Positions 11,548-26,500 of a stretch of DNA of 64,000 bases are shown here, piece by piece. Numbering within the stretch: the stretch's first letter is position 1; each line of letters opens with the position of its first letter. The stretch covers positions 59,272,170 to 59,336,169 of the forward strand of contig OZ024903.1 of assembly GCA_964017125.1 (NCBI GenBank), in the 5' to 3' direction. The stretch comes from Flabesymbios commensalis. Taxonomy: Eukaryota; Annelida; Polychaeta; Terebellida; Flabelligeridae. The notes under the pieces are model-generated. The model saw only the letters and a program-made list of their open reading frames with translations. It was not told the DNA's origin and did no database searches. The translations under genes were made by a program, and so were the position numbers.

Positions 11548-14500
11548 CTGAAGCAAAATGAAATGACACATCTAACTATGATGCAAACATGACAAATTCA
11601 TTAAATTACCTTCTTCATTGTGTAAAGATTTGTACATACTCGTCACATTGTGTCTTATCAACCCAAACAAAATTCAAATCAGTCATTTTAACTTTATTTG
11701 CTTAATTAAGTTAAAATGACTGATTTATTATTTAAATCTAAAACATAACCGCATACTTGTGACCATTATTAATTTAATTAGTATAGCAATACTTAGGCCT
11801 ACCTTTTTACTTGGTGGTGTTCCCGGAATCATGTCGTCATCTTCGTTGTCACTGTTGTGTTTATCCTCAACATCTGGAGATGGTGGCATCAATAAACTCT
11901 GTAAAAAAACAAATAATATAAACTTCATGTATAAGTTTATTCATTTGCCAACCTGTAGTCAAGTACAGGGGATATAGCGAGGTGGTGATATGGTGACTGT
12001 TGAAACTACTGGTTATGATTATTATGGCGGAATACAAACCCATTTATGTAATCAAATACAATAATAGTAGTTCAGTATCACCTAGTTAAAATGTGTTGTT
12101 TAGGCCATATAATTCTGGTCCTTGAGTGTGAAAGGTTAGGAGTTTCGCGTATGCTGGTCGAATCCACGACCTATGTGAATGCGTTGCGTGCAGCGGGTGA
12201 CGGGCGGGCCATGATCTGATGAGGACTGTCAAGATGTTGGTTCAATGTCATAGGCAACACCAGCGCTGTGTCAACCTTGGGCGATTGTCCCCCAGTGTCC
12301 ATCGTGTGCGGTGTTTTCTCGCGATGAACAACAGCGGATTACAGTTTGGGTGTTGGCGTGGTGCTGGGTCGATGCTCTACGCATGGCCCCAGCCCTGGGC
12401 ATGTTGGGTAGAGGTTCACGGTGTTTCACTGACTCTGGAATGCTATGTATCAATGATCGGATTGTAGCGAGCTGTCAGCCAGTAGGTAGTAGGTCGAATT
12501 CCTGGTGTGCATACGGGGACTGTTGAACAATGATCTGGGGATTGGCTACATGTAGGTGTTGGCTCGCCGCAGCCATAGGAGGGGCCGGTGAAGAGCCTAA
12601 TTAGGAATGGGGTTATATCAGGCATGGGGTGTCAAGTCAGGGTCAGGTATATGCGCAGGGTGTGGTGGGCAGTGGTTGGGGAGGGGGTGGGTGGCAACGG
12701 GAAGTACTGTTAGTGTAGCAGTGGTGAATGATTATCATCTAGATTGTTTGTCAACCTGGATATTTAAGCTGAAACAAGTAAAACAACAAATCACATAACG
12801 TAAAACAAAATAATCAGACCAATAATACCATTCAAGGATGTTAGGCACATTTCAAAATACGCTCAGTATTCTGAAAGCTGTCTTAGACAATTTGGAAAGA
12901 GAACATCTCTGAGAAAATATCACCAACACTACAGATACGACACTGGAGGTAAGATAATGCTTACTTTAATAATGTTAATTATAACTGAAGTGTTTTGCTC
13001 ATGTTTTAAAATGCCATAGCTATAGCAGTTCCTTTTTGTGACATTCACATGATTCTGGTAGGCCTAATTCATAATTTATCAACCAGGCGCATTCCTAATT
13101 TTGCCATTGACGAGTCATGATTATTTAACTCAGCAGGTACATTTCGAATTTCACCACTGTCATGTAATCCCTAATTTATTAACTAATGCTAATTTATTAA
13201 CCAGGCGCATTCCTAATTTTACCACTATCAGGTCAGGCTTAATATATCAATCAGGTGCATTCCTAACTTTACAAGTGTCAAGTCATGCTTAATATATCAA
13301 TCAGGCGCATTCCTAATTTTGACACTGTCAGGTCATGCTTAATTTATCAACCATGCGCATTCCTAATTTTGACACTGTTAAGTCATGCTTAGAATATCAA
13401 TGAGGCGCATTCCTAGTTTTACCACTGTCAGGTCATGTTTAATTTATCAACCATGCGCATTCCTAATTTTGACACTGCCAAGTCATGATTCAATCAAGTG
13501 CATTCCTAATTTGATCACTGTCAAATCCACTATCAGGTCAGGCTTAATATATCAATCAGGTGCATTCCTAACTTTACAAGTGTCAAGTCATGCTTAATAT
13601 ATCAATCAGGCACATTCCTAATTTTGACACTGTCAGGTCATGCTTAATTTATCAACCATGCGCATTCCTAATTTTGACACTGTCAAGTCATGCTTAGTGT
13701 ATCAATGAGGCGCATTCCTAGTTTTACCACTGTCAGGTCATGTTTAATTTATCAACCATGCGCATTCCTAATTTTGACACTGTCAAATCATGCGTCAATC
13801 AGGTGCATTCCTAACTTTACAAGTGTCAAGTCATGCTTAATATGGGCAATTCCATGAAAGTGTCAACCTGGGTGTGAAAATTATAAAATGGCCTGATTCC
13901 CATTTTTATATCTTAATTTCATAGACAACTTGTCAAATTTTGAGAATCAATAATTGTTTTGCCAGGAAACAGAACTACATTGATGTAAAATCGCGCTGAT
14001 TTTGAACATTTGAACACTATTTGGCACTGGTAACATATTTCACAATTTGACACCTGCTTGTATTATTTGCACTATGACATAAGAAATGCCATCAATAGGA
14101 AATATTTAGTGTTTGTTCATCAGTAGAAAATGTTTGTTGAAAACAATATATAAATTGGTTGCTGTACTCTTCTTCAACATGGGTTTTCAGGTGTGGCAAT
14201 TCTGTGTTAAATTGATGAAAACGACTATGTACATCCGACACCAAATATAATAAAAATGTTTTTTTCTAAGTAGACAAACCACATCCAGTATTCTAGAATT
14301 CCTTATGCAAAACAGAAATGGTACCATAACCCCAGCTATGCAACATGGAGTCACTGTGATGGTTGCCTGTTTGATTATCACCATGCAAACAAGTGTACGT
14401 CCGACACTTTTTTAATGTACGTCCGACACCGTGTGTCATTCACAAGGCTGTTTAGTATAATCTTGCCCACTAAATGGCTCAATCAGCCACATGTCAGTTT

Positions 14501-17500
14501 ATTATGAGGTAATAGATGAATTAATAACAGAAAGATAAATTATTCATCAATTGTGAATGGCAAAACAGTGAAAAGTATGCGTAAGAGAATTAGGGTGTAC
14601 GTCCGACACCAAAATTGTAAATTATATTATTGTTTTTAGATATGATAGTTGGATATCTACTTTATTTTATCTAATATGTTGAAAACACATAGTACCCTTA
14701 ATGCAAATATGCAATCAGAACTGCATGCATAAGTACAAATGCTGCTTGTTGAATATGCAACTCACTGCAGGCCAAACACAATACTAGTGTACGTCCGACA
14801 CCATGTACAGCACTGAATCTCTGTTTACATGGTGAAGGTCTTTTAATTCTTGATGAATATTCACAAGAATCTGGGAGTCCAGATGCAGCACACATATCAT
14901 AATAAAATTATGTAAAGAGTGCTGAATGACCATTTAACTGAATCTTGATGAATAAATTTGTGGTGCTCTGTATGATAATTTAAGCGATTGAATAGACAAT
15001 ATGATCCAGCCAAAGTCGCCAAATACACTGGAGTTCGGCACAACTGCTAACGTTCAGAAGAACTGTAAAGCTTGATGAATGCTCATGAACATGATGAATG
15101 AATGCATCCATCTACATTTACCAGCAAAGAAAACACCGATCAGCATTATTAAAGGCCTAACATCTAGACTAATGGTACATCATCGACTATTGAATATTGA
15201 TAATTAATGATGTCTGGGGAGAAGTCACCCGACATAATTGTCAACAGATAACGGAAATAAAATTATGTAAATAACCCTCAATGCCCAGTTAGCCTGGGCA
15301 GCATCAAGGCTGATTTGTAAAAAACTCATTTGCCATTTAAATTTTGTAAATAACAATTTGTATGTGTTTACAAACTAACTCTCGGCTGAAAAGTGATGTT
15401 AACTTAGCACTATATACTTTACTCTTACCTAGGATAGTTATTATATGGTTTTGGCATGGCCAATTACTGCTATTATTATAATCTTATACTTATACATATT
15501 GATAAATTATATAATTTGGTATGTGAACCCCTCAAAATGCTTGTTACAAAGCATTGGCAACATTTTTGACTTTGCTTTTGGGTGCTGCAGGATGAACAAA
15601 ATCCTTACTTTCAGACATGTACGTCCGACACCCAATGAGTGTACGTCCGACACCAAAGATATCCAATAATTTCTAGCACAATTAAAATGGAAATGAAAAA
15701 TATTTTATATGTAATAATAAGACAACACTATCCTCTATCAGTATCAGGCCACATTTTTATGCTGTCACCCAAGGATTCAGACAGATATGGTACGGAAGAT
15801 TTATTTTAGAAAATATCAATTTGTCTGCGTACGTCCGACACCACCCTTATTTTGGCTCATAACCCATATGTGTGAATGACACAAAATATTTAAATGTCCC
15901 ACATGATACAACAACTTTATATAATTCTCATTTCCAGTTAGGGCACCAGGCATAAAAGAAGTGTCCGAAATGTACGTCCGACACCGTGGAATTGCCCATA
16001 TATCAATCAGGCGCATTCCTAATTTTGACACTGTCAGGTCATGCTTAATTTATCAACCATGCGCATTCCTAATTTTGACACTGTCAAGTCATGCTTAGTG
16101 TATCAATGAGGCGCATTCCTAGTTTTACCACTGTCAGGTCATGTTTAATTTATCAACCATGCGCATACCTAATTTTGACACTGTCAAATCATGCGTCAAT
16201 CAAGTGCATTCCTAATTGATCACTTTCAGGTCATGTTTAATTTATCAACTAGGCGCATTTCTAATTTTGACACCAAAGAAACAGTCTCTGTTGACACTGT
16301 CAAGTCATGCTTAATTTATCAATCAGATGCGTTCCTCATTTTACCACTGTTAGTTTATGTTTAATTTATCCTAATACTTGTTATTTTATCTCTTGTTCTC
16401 TATGGCATACATGTAATATTGTTATATTGTTATATAAGGATCAGTAAACAAAAGTAATTCGATATTCATATATGTCATATTGCTTTCTACTCATATATTG
16501 TTCTCATAAGTCTTACCATGATTACTATAATATAATATCGCATATACTTCCTAAGTGATATGCTCCTGTTAACACTTCTAGCCAATTAACATTATCGGCC
16601 TTTGCGATATGTACCCGCGCTTAGCGACATTGATGAACTCGTCACACTTAGGCGACAAAATCTTGAGGTCAAATAAAAAAATATTGTTTCTGACTTCAAT
16701 CAAAGCATAATCTCTATTATGCTCTCAGTTCTCCGAAAAGCTTCTACCATGTTTTTGCAAAACTAATGATCTAATTTTGTGACAGCAATTCAGCTTTAAC
16801 AAGTGAGAGATTATCTCTTCGGTTTCAATTAAAATTATACATTCTAGAGAAATTGACGATATTTTAACATTTATAACTGCCACGGGGACGGGATCAATTT
16901 ATATCGGCAAGCAGGTAAATTGGCTATAATATATACATAATCAGTTAGTTACAATGGTAATATTGAATCATTATTTACATTTCGAAAGTAAATAAAACAT
17001 GATTTAATTTGAATACATGACAAAGTTGTATGTTTTAAATAATGACAATAAAATGGTTGACATATAATAAATAATTGTTGTTGTCATAAATTCTTCATTT
17101 GACTTGATACCTATTACACTAACAAGTCACTGATTTTATATGAAATATAATAATTAAACATTTCTCGTTAGCCAATGATTCAGATAATTGTGTATATAAG
17201 TAACCTCAATGAAGCATCCGTGGCAAGGAGCAGCGTAATAAACTTTTCCCTTTTATCTTTAGACGGGCGATACATGATGTTGTTTTAGTGATTGGCTGCG
17301 ACAAGTAGCCGTACAATCTATTGTCCTGAGAGGGGGGAGGTGCAGCTATTAAGTCACACTAAATAAGGTGTGATCGCATTGTCTAATGTCGCCCCTGAAT
17401 GACCATCTAGTTCCAAGAGGCGTTTATTCAAAATGTTAAAGTCCCGTATATAATGATGCTAATAATCTATTTGTTACAATAAAATATAATCAATATTATT

Positions 17501-20500
17501 TTTTTATTATTATTTCTGATGAATAAGTGTTCTATTTCTCTTTTTTATTTCACGAGATGTACTCTTAGTTTCGAACGATCCCAGTCGCCACAAGAAAATA
17601 CAAACACCTTGCATTTGTGCAAAGTGTTGATAACCTGAACACCTAAAGAGGTGTGACTATCATTTAGTCTCATTCCCTACTCTTTGCGTCCAACTTAACT
17701 GACATGTTTATAATGTACGTTATTTTTTAAATCATCCATTTATTTTCCATATATTTATTTTAAAAAAAAGATTTATAGTTGCTATCAAAATATATCTGCT
17801 GTTAAAGGTTTCATATAATATATATAATTGAATAAAATACTTGATACCATGATAATTCTCACGCGGGAATAATACGTTTTTTTCAGCTTGACAGGAATTT
17901 AACTGATTTCCACGTCACACTGGTGGAAAGAGGGTTCAGCGTGAGATTACAAAGACATTTTATTGGGCCAGGCGCAGAAGTTCAACTAAGTCGTAAATCC
18001 GATTCATCTACTGTTTTAATAGTAGACTTAAATCACTATTTTTATTTTTAACTCTAGGTACACCTTGGCGCTAGATCAACCTTTGCAGCATATATTGGGT
18101 TATTTTTAAATATATTTAACAAATAACCTTAGATGATGTAGAGGTTGATTTTTTTCCTATGCTAAATGCTTAAGAGGAGTGCTGAATGTTCATTGTCAGA
18201 AATTTCACTGCATTAAAATGGGTTTTTTGATGTTTTTTTTTCAATTTGACCCACAGAACTAGTCGAGTCTGTTCATTATTATGATATGGCTTCATGTTGT
18301 TTTCTGCAAACGGTTCAGGTTTTAGTGTAATCTATTAAAGCTCTTACAGTTTTTTGAAGGTGTTAACATAATGTTTTAATTAAGTTTTATCACATACTTT
18401 TCACTATGATTGTATCGTTTTGTGTTTTCCACATGTTATAAGTATAATGCCATAATTGTGAACTTGACAGTTGATAATCATGTTATATCTGATGAAAATA
18501 AACAAATGTTTTATTTGAATAAGGCTGTGTTGTGTTACTTTTTCAATTTGCAGTTCTTTCTATAAATCGATAGATGTGATGTAATCAAATACTGATATAA
18601 GTGATACTGTTCCACTGTGTGTTAATACCGCCGACATCCACAAAATTAAGCATTAGCTTGCTGACACGTCACGGTCAATGCGTGGACAGTAGGCTGTCAG
18701 CAAGGTGATGCCTAATTTCGCAGGCCTCTGACCAGGCGTTGTCAAGCCACACAGTTGACCACATTAGTACATGTAATGCTAGGCGTAATATCCTTTATGA
18801 AGCCAACTTAAAATTGTTATTAATCCTGATATCATTTAAGTTTACATATACATAAAAGTCTGTAATTATTAAAAAGTTTTTATTTATTTATACGAGTTCT
18901 GTATTTTATTAAATCATACAGGATTTCTTATTATTACTGGTTTATAATATGACACATAATATGACCATGCCCATCTTTAGCCGCTGTTCCTCAGTTTTCT
19001 CACGTTCTGCATCGGTGGACAGTATCTTGGGTGTTGATGCAGTGTAATAAAACGTCATAAAGTTTCAAAACATTAGTTCCAAAGTACAATTTACTACTAT
19101 CTAAGTGAACCTTGGAACCATGAATAACATATTTTCAACATGTACATGTATGTTTACATTTTCTAAGTCGGTAATACCGTAGTAATTTTTAATTTGGATG
19201 GAAAAAATTGTGTGCATTTCACGTTAGAAGGGTGATCGCCAACATTGTTCACCACAACAGTATTTCATATACTTTGTGATCGGGTTGTAAACGGTGTGAC
19301 TGGCGTGATGCAGACTGCTGTGGTTATGTAGTCTGATCTCGGATATTGTGAATATTTAAGGCCTAGGATTGACATTTGAATGACATTTCTCAAGTGGCTG
19401 TCATTAACTGTGGGCATAAAGGAGTTTAAAAACATGTCTTGAGGTCAACATTATTTTTCTGCGTCTGGATCTACTCCCTCTGTTGCCTACTATTGGTGAT
19501 CCAGAGAGTTTTTGTTGACAGTCAAGTGGTTGCAACTTGTCTGTGAACGCGCTTCCAGGACATGTATTTTCTCTAAGGATTTGAAAATAAGTGACAGTAA
19601 ATTAACCCAAATTAGTTTTTGTTTCAAATATTCTCAAAATCAAACAGATGCAATGATCCTTTTTACCATATTTCAATTAAATCCAAAAATACACAACAGT
19701 AGAATTATAATTAAATAATTAATCGAATGATAACCCGCAGGATTGTCAATCATAGGGTTTATGAGCCACACGTGTCAAAGGGGTTCTTAAACATCAATGG
19801 TCGTCATAGTAATTACTAGCGGGGGAAGGGTGTTTTATAATTGTTACAACGAGGTGAAAATCTAATGTATTTACTCTCCAGGCACAAACCTCAAAAATTA
19901 TTTTTGAGCAAATTTGAAGAGATTGCAAATGGTCCAAAATCGGTTTTGCATGAAAATTGATACATGTATCCGTGAAATAAAAGTACTTCCGGTACAACAA
20001 ATGATAATTATTTAACTCTCCTAGCACCCATGCATTTCCTCTCATTTTGTCCCCCCTAAGTTGAGTGGAAATGGCCTAATTTTGAAAAATACCAAATTAT
20101 AATATGTCAAATGAAAGCTCAGAACATCCTTAAGGTATAATCATGGATTATGCCAATTTCATTTGATGAATTTTATTCAAAATATGCAACAATGGAGCCG
20201 GAAGGTTTAATAGTCTGAATATTTGTAAAATTTAAATACTGTCAATTAGATCATTTTCATGCGTGTAAATTCTCGCAAATTTGAAATTTCGGGACCATTA
20301 TTATTGATCACTAATTGTACACTATCAATCATAAAACCAGTAAATGATATACTCCGCTCCAATGTCATTTTTGTTAACGCTCACACACAATTGGCCAAAA
20401 TACAGTTACTTATTCAGTTAATCTTCCATGATACATAGTGCTAATAAGAATTAAAGAATTTCAAGAGTTAAATTCGCAAATTATTCCTCATCACGAAAAT

Positions 20501-23500
20501 TAATACCTCACGAATATTACCCGATTAACAGTAGGTCAATGTGACATCTAATTTGATTATCGGTGATGATTTCTATCTGCCATTTTGTCTATTAATTATT
20601 TATTTATTTTTTAGGGCTGTACCTTGGTAACAAAAATAGGCCTGAAGTCCTATATCCCCTGCCAAAAATTAGTTTTTGCGAAGTAATCCGGTGTCCATTT
20701 TGCATTGTGATTGTGAAATTTGAATAAATTTGACTTCAAGTTTTGGGGTTTTCGCGGTCACAAAAAATTATGAAGTTGTCCATGGCAGGCATTTTGAATT
20801 TCAGTAGACCTTGAAAAAAACCCTGCACATCTTCATATTATGGTGAATGTGATTGTGAAATTTGAATAATTTCTGACTTTAAGTTTTTGCGCCTACAAAA
20901 CATTATGAAGCCATTTTGAATTTTAGTAGAACTTTGAGTAAATCACCTGCACATCTCCATATCATGGGAAATATGATAAAAAAATTGAAAAAAATTCTGA
21001 ATGAAATCATGTTTTTGAGTGTTTCACAAAAATTATGAAGTTGTCCATTGCGGCCATTTTGAATTTCAGTAAACAGCTATTTTGAATTTTGGTAGCATCT
21101 TTAAAATCTCACTTACACATTCCATGATGTCAGGAATGTGATTGTAAAATTTCAAAAAAATTTGACCATTAGCTTTTGCGCTCACAAAGAAGTGTGACGC
21201 CTGAAGGAATCGTGGAGCAACTAATATCCCTCTTCCCCTATGGGCTGTGGATAAAATATGTAAATTAATTTTAGAAAAGGGCAAAAATAAAGTTAAAAGC
21301 TTATATCCTGCATAGTATTCTTGCTTAAGAGACCTTTTAAACTCCAAGGACAGAGAAAATAACTAAAATGTCACCCAATTGGACCAGTTGCAACGCAAAT
21401 TTTACTAGTTCCTGCCACATTCAGGGTGCCACCAGGTGGCGCTGCATAACATGGTACTCCGGGGGACAGCGGTACCCACTACTATCGTGTGTTGCATCAT
21501 ATAATAATTTTGTACAGATATGAATACGAAAAGTAAATAGGAATACAGAGTGCAAATTGTACTACACATACCTTGATATTTTGTAGTGGTATAACAGGAC
21601 TTGTTGTTTCTGGTATTTGCTGACATACTGGTGGCTCCACTAAATCATTTGGATCTTTAGAATTACACATGAAAAGTGCACTGTTGAGTTTTTTGTTGTT
21701 GTTAGAAAGCATATCGCCTCCAGCACGTATGTCTATGTCATCCCTTAGCAGATCTTTGTCTACTTTGCAGGTGACTTCTTTATTTCTGACAGCAGAGTTG
21801 CTACACAACACTTTGTCATTGTCTATGCCTGCAGGGTTGTTGGCTGACCTGTTCTCCCCAGGTTCTGGAATCACTTCATCTGTTAGATCCTCATCTTCCA
21901 GCATCTGCTGAAAAGCCTTAGCCATCTTCTTTGATGGTTTCAATCTCTTCCTATAAAATGTAGATATATGAGAAAAGTTATGAGAGTGATGAGACAACAA
22001 AGACACGCACAGGGATTGGGTGTTTGGCATCTACTTTTTCTCCCGCAAATCTAGTAAAAAACTGTACAGTAGTAAATACATAACCTCCATATACATATTA
22101 CATATAATTTGTGTTTGGAAGGATGTGCTTTATGTGAATGGCCTCATTCAGCTTGTGGTTCGTCCAGTTCATTCCAGTTCTGCTCTCTGCCTAGGTATCC
22201 ACTGTAACTGGTTGTATTACAGTAGCCCCTCCCAATTCAGTAGGTTTGTTTGGTATGGTGATTATGTTCTTTATAGCGGATGTTAATCAGAGGTCGCTTT
22301 GATTCCCCATTATAATGTGTGTGCTGTCATCATTAAACATGATGTGGTAGATGGTACAGTACCATTCAGGTTTGTCCTCAGGGTTTACAAGCATCACTGA
22401 GTGGATGGTCTTGCCCACTTGTGAAACAGGTAGAATGCATCGGGCTGGTACATGTATATCTGGGCCAGCTATCTACATCAAGCAGAGAGTTTCTTCCATG
22501 AATGAGATTCATGATTCTGTAATCTGAGCCACATCATCCACCATGATCACTGTGTGATCACTATCTGCAGGAGGCAGATTGAAACATTACCAATCGCTTC
22601 TTTAAAAGTGTCAAAGTGACTAAAATTTATCACTCTCTAGATTAACCATTTCAGCGGGGGACCGGCTTTATACATCGCAATCTGATGTCTGCAGACGTCA
22701 GATTCTGATGTATAAAGACAATCCCACACTAAAAGAATTAAAACATATATAATGGCTGTAGACCCATAGGTATTCAAATGAAGAGAAAAGAGCTCACTAA
22801 AACATTTAGAAAGATTTTTATGTGCTGAATGCTATGGCATTCAGCACATAAAAATGGGCTTCAGTGGTGAAAGGGTTAAATTAAATTTCAAAAAAATTTG
22901 ACCAGTAGTTTTTGAGATTTTGCACCCACAAGAAAACGTGACGCTGGACAAAATCTTGCCGCGACAAAAATCACCTTTCCCCTACAGGCTGGGGATAAAA
23001 AACCTTTGTTCTCCATGGTTTATGCAAAAATAGTACATCGTTGTAAGGATTAATAAGTTAAAATAAGCTAAACAAGAAGTGTGTGCCTTATCTATGTAAA
23101 GTCACAGTGTATATATTACAATCCTCCTACAACATATTGAAATTAAACCAATTTTCAAATAATACTATCTAGAGTACCTCTCTGAAGAAACATTAGCTGA
23201 TGAATTTTGTGCCGTTGCTGGTGTTGATCTACATGATGTCGTTGGCTTAGCTGCCGGTGTGGCTTTAGGGGTGGGAAAGTATGATGTACTGGTTCCTGGT
23301 TTATTCATTCTATGAAAGACACAGTATAGCTAATATTTAACATAAAATATTTACAAAATCAGGGCAATATCTGTGTGATTTCAACAACACAATTTTGTTT
23401 CAAAGAAATACAGTACTGAAAGTCACAAAGTTATTACAAAATAAATGTTATGTTCCTGAGGACCAAAATTGAAATAAAATAAAAGGCAAGGCCTTCAGAT

Positions 23501-26500
23501 TAAGCATGCATGATTGCTAACTCACACCAAGGCATACGTCATAATGGCGCCAAATCAATGACAAAGCTACTGAAATATCAGACAGGTTAATCATACACTC
23601 ATTCTCTGTGTTCTGTCTCCGACCACACACTGAAACCAGGCAGTTAAATTTGTGCACGTGGAATACCTCACTATTGACCAACCTAGTATTCAGCAAACGG
23701 TTAACACATTGCGCCAGCCAATCAGATAACGCTTAGATGGACAGCTATTTATAAACTGGCCAATCAGAAGCACATTACGATAGGCTGAAAAGGAGAGTGG
23801 GGGAAATGTGACATCATCCCATCTGCACAATATACCCACACAATAGCAGTGTCTAATGGTGGCAGTGTAGGTTAATCAGTGCTCTAGCTGCACATATCAC
23901 GTAATTGTTCTATACCACGCAGGTGCTTCACGGGTAATTGTTCTATATCATGCAGGCACTTCAAAAAAAAAAGTAGTGTGGTATAGCCCGGCAATTACGG
24001 TAGTTCAAATGTAAACTCAATCAAGCTTTAGTCATGATTTCCTGTATGTGGAGTTTAATATGCATTCCAGTAACAAGAAATAAGTTATAGTGCTTAAAGT
24101 GGTGGACAGATGAACGCATACCATGATGACAATAGGCATCTGGCTGAGGCCAAAAAAGTATACTCATTAGTAAATCTGGCCTTACTTGAAAAAATCACTC
24201 CTAATTCAATTCATTCCCAATGATATAGATAATAAAAAATAATAAAACAAACACTACCATTCCCCTTTGCAAAGATTGATAAAATACAGTACATGCTATT
24301 ATTTATTATTGGTAAATTATATTTCATCTCACCTGCTAGAAGTGACATTACGAGATGAAACGGATCTCTGTGAGCAGGACATCTGAGTTGATGATGGTTC
24401 TGCCATTGTTGCTAATACATAACTTGCTTCAAAACTTGGGTCACTGTCTGAGCCGAACACCACTGGCCTAAGATACAAAGAAAGGTTATTTATATTAACC
24501 CTATAGCCCCCAAATTATTCAATTTGAATTTTCACCCACTTGAAGTTGTGTCAGCCAGAATTTGGCAGGATACAGTATGTCATGCTGTGAGCGAGTGGGT
24601 GTAAAATACATGTTTGCTTGGAGTGTATGGTCTCTATAGCTTTGTGGCGTGTATAGTCCATGCTGGGAGGCAAGAATGCATGCCGCATACGGTAAGTAGG
24701 GGAATTCCCAACAGTTTTACACTGTATCCATATTATTTCGTAGCCTTATATATTTTCGCTCGCGATTCAGCATATTATCACTTTCTTTGGCCAGGGTTTA
24801 TGGTCTCTAACTACTTTGGGTTATTAATTTGCTTAATTGTATGGGAGCTAAGACTGCCTGACCATTACTGATACTACAAAATATTATGGACACCACTTGA
24901 TCAATGTGGTTTACAGTAGTCTGCAGCATAGAGTGGCTGACGGCATGCCCAATAACACATGTCCAGCATTCTGTAATGTTTGTCAAATGACTGAGATTTT
25001 GAGCGGCATAGAATGGTGCGTGATATATAAGGATTTTAACCTCTGAAGGATTGTTTTCAACCCTCTGCACGTTATACAGCCAAGCGCGTTATTTTTCGCA
25101 TTTTACGGTAATTAATTTATCTATTTAGTTGATAATCTTTTTGAATTTCACTTATTGTTCCAGGCACCAGCAGAGCAGTCATGTCTAATAATGAGGCAGA
25201 GCAAACTTTGTGCCATGCAGTCATGATGGGCTGGATCATTAAAAATATTCTGCCCAATCATACTACATTAAGTTTAATTTGCTGTTCAGCAGGACATTTT
25301 TTTAGAGGGGATAACGTAATAGTATGTTCTTCCTCGTGGGCAAGTGGACAATTCTACAAATTCATAAGCACTACTGGGATACGACTCCCAATAACCCAAG
25401 ATGAAAAGCAGATTCAGCGACAGAAACCGAGTCACCTGGTTGGGCGGGGGATATTTAGACAGTCAGCAGCAGTATGAACACTGTATTTTACTTTATATCT
25501 GCAAAACAATTGTCTTGGGTCTTGTGTAGGCCTACCCCAAGATACTTTTATCTATAAAAATACCAGTGTTTTATCTAGGATTTCAGTGTTTCATCCACTT
25601 TCTTTAAAAGCACAGAACAAAGCCTTGCATTAAAAAATTATATTGCTTTAATTGGCTTACAAAATATGCTTAAACTAAAAGCACATAGTCATGTACATCA
25701 GGCAACTGAAGAGACATTTTTCTTCCCCCACCCTCCCCAATTAACATCATAAACAGATTCCACAAGTATCATCAAGTTTAAAAATATCCCAAGTGGCCAT
25801 AGGAATCCCTAGTAACTTCTGGTCAAAATGATTATACTCACTTTCCTGGTGTTTCGAAATGTATCGAAAGTGGCAAATTAGATGATTCAGAAAATGCTAG
25901 TATAGCCTGCAAAAAATAAAATAGATAATTTTAAACATGGTGATATCAGGCTTGAAATGACTATTTACAAGAGAATAGATAAGATTTTCTCATCTCTTAT
26001 TCGGGGGATTCTGAAACCATACCCTGAGTTCTTTAAGACAAAAAGTGATCTCTGTATCAATCCCAACTTGAAAATTCTCGAATTCCGAAGGATCAAGGCC
26101 AAGCTGGGTATGTATAGCTTTATTTGAATCTGTAAAAAAAAGACACATTTAAGAATTGAGCAAGAAAATAAATATAACACTTGCCTAGAAATCACTATCT
26201 CATATTTAATTTCATTGTAGTCATTGTAAGAGATTGTTAAAACATTATATAAATCTACAAGCAAATACCAATACTTTCAATAATCAATTGCGTGAATAAT
26301 TTTGTATACAATGACCTCCTTCATCCTCCACATAATTTTTAAAGATGACCTTTTCTGGATTAACTATCAGACTGATCTCTTCCTGATTTGTCTGGAAATT
26401 CACCACCACATCTGCAAGTAGTCTGTGGAGAAATGATTCCATTTTATTAACATGTACCCTTTGTGCTAAGACTTTATAGCTTCAATACAAGAACAAAACA

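Noticed and set aside
13082-16365. Regular 50-bp repeats, as in a CRISPR array
   Set aside because: The units abut with no unique spacers, no cas genes are near, and the window is eukaryotic with spliced genes. It is a satellite.
25181-25477. 98-codon plus-strand frame after a CCAG-like acceptor
   Set aside because: It lies antisense in a RAD9 intron with no donor and no recognisable protein signature.
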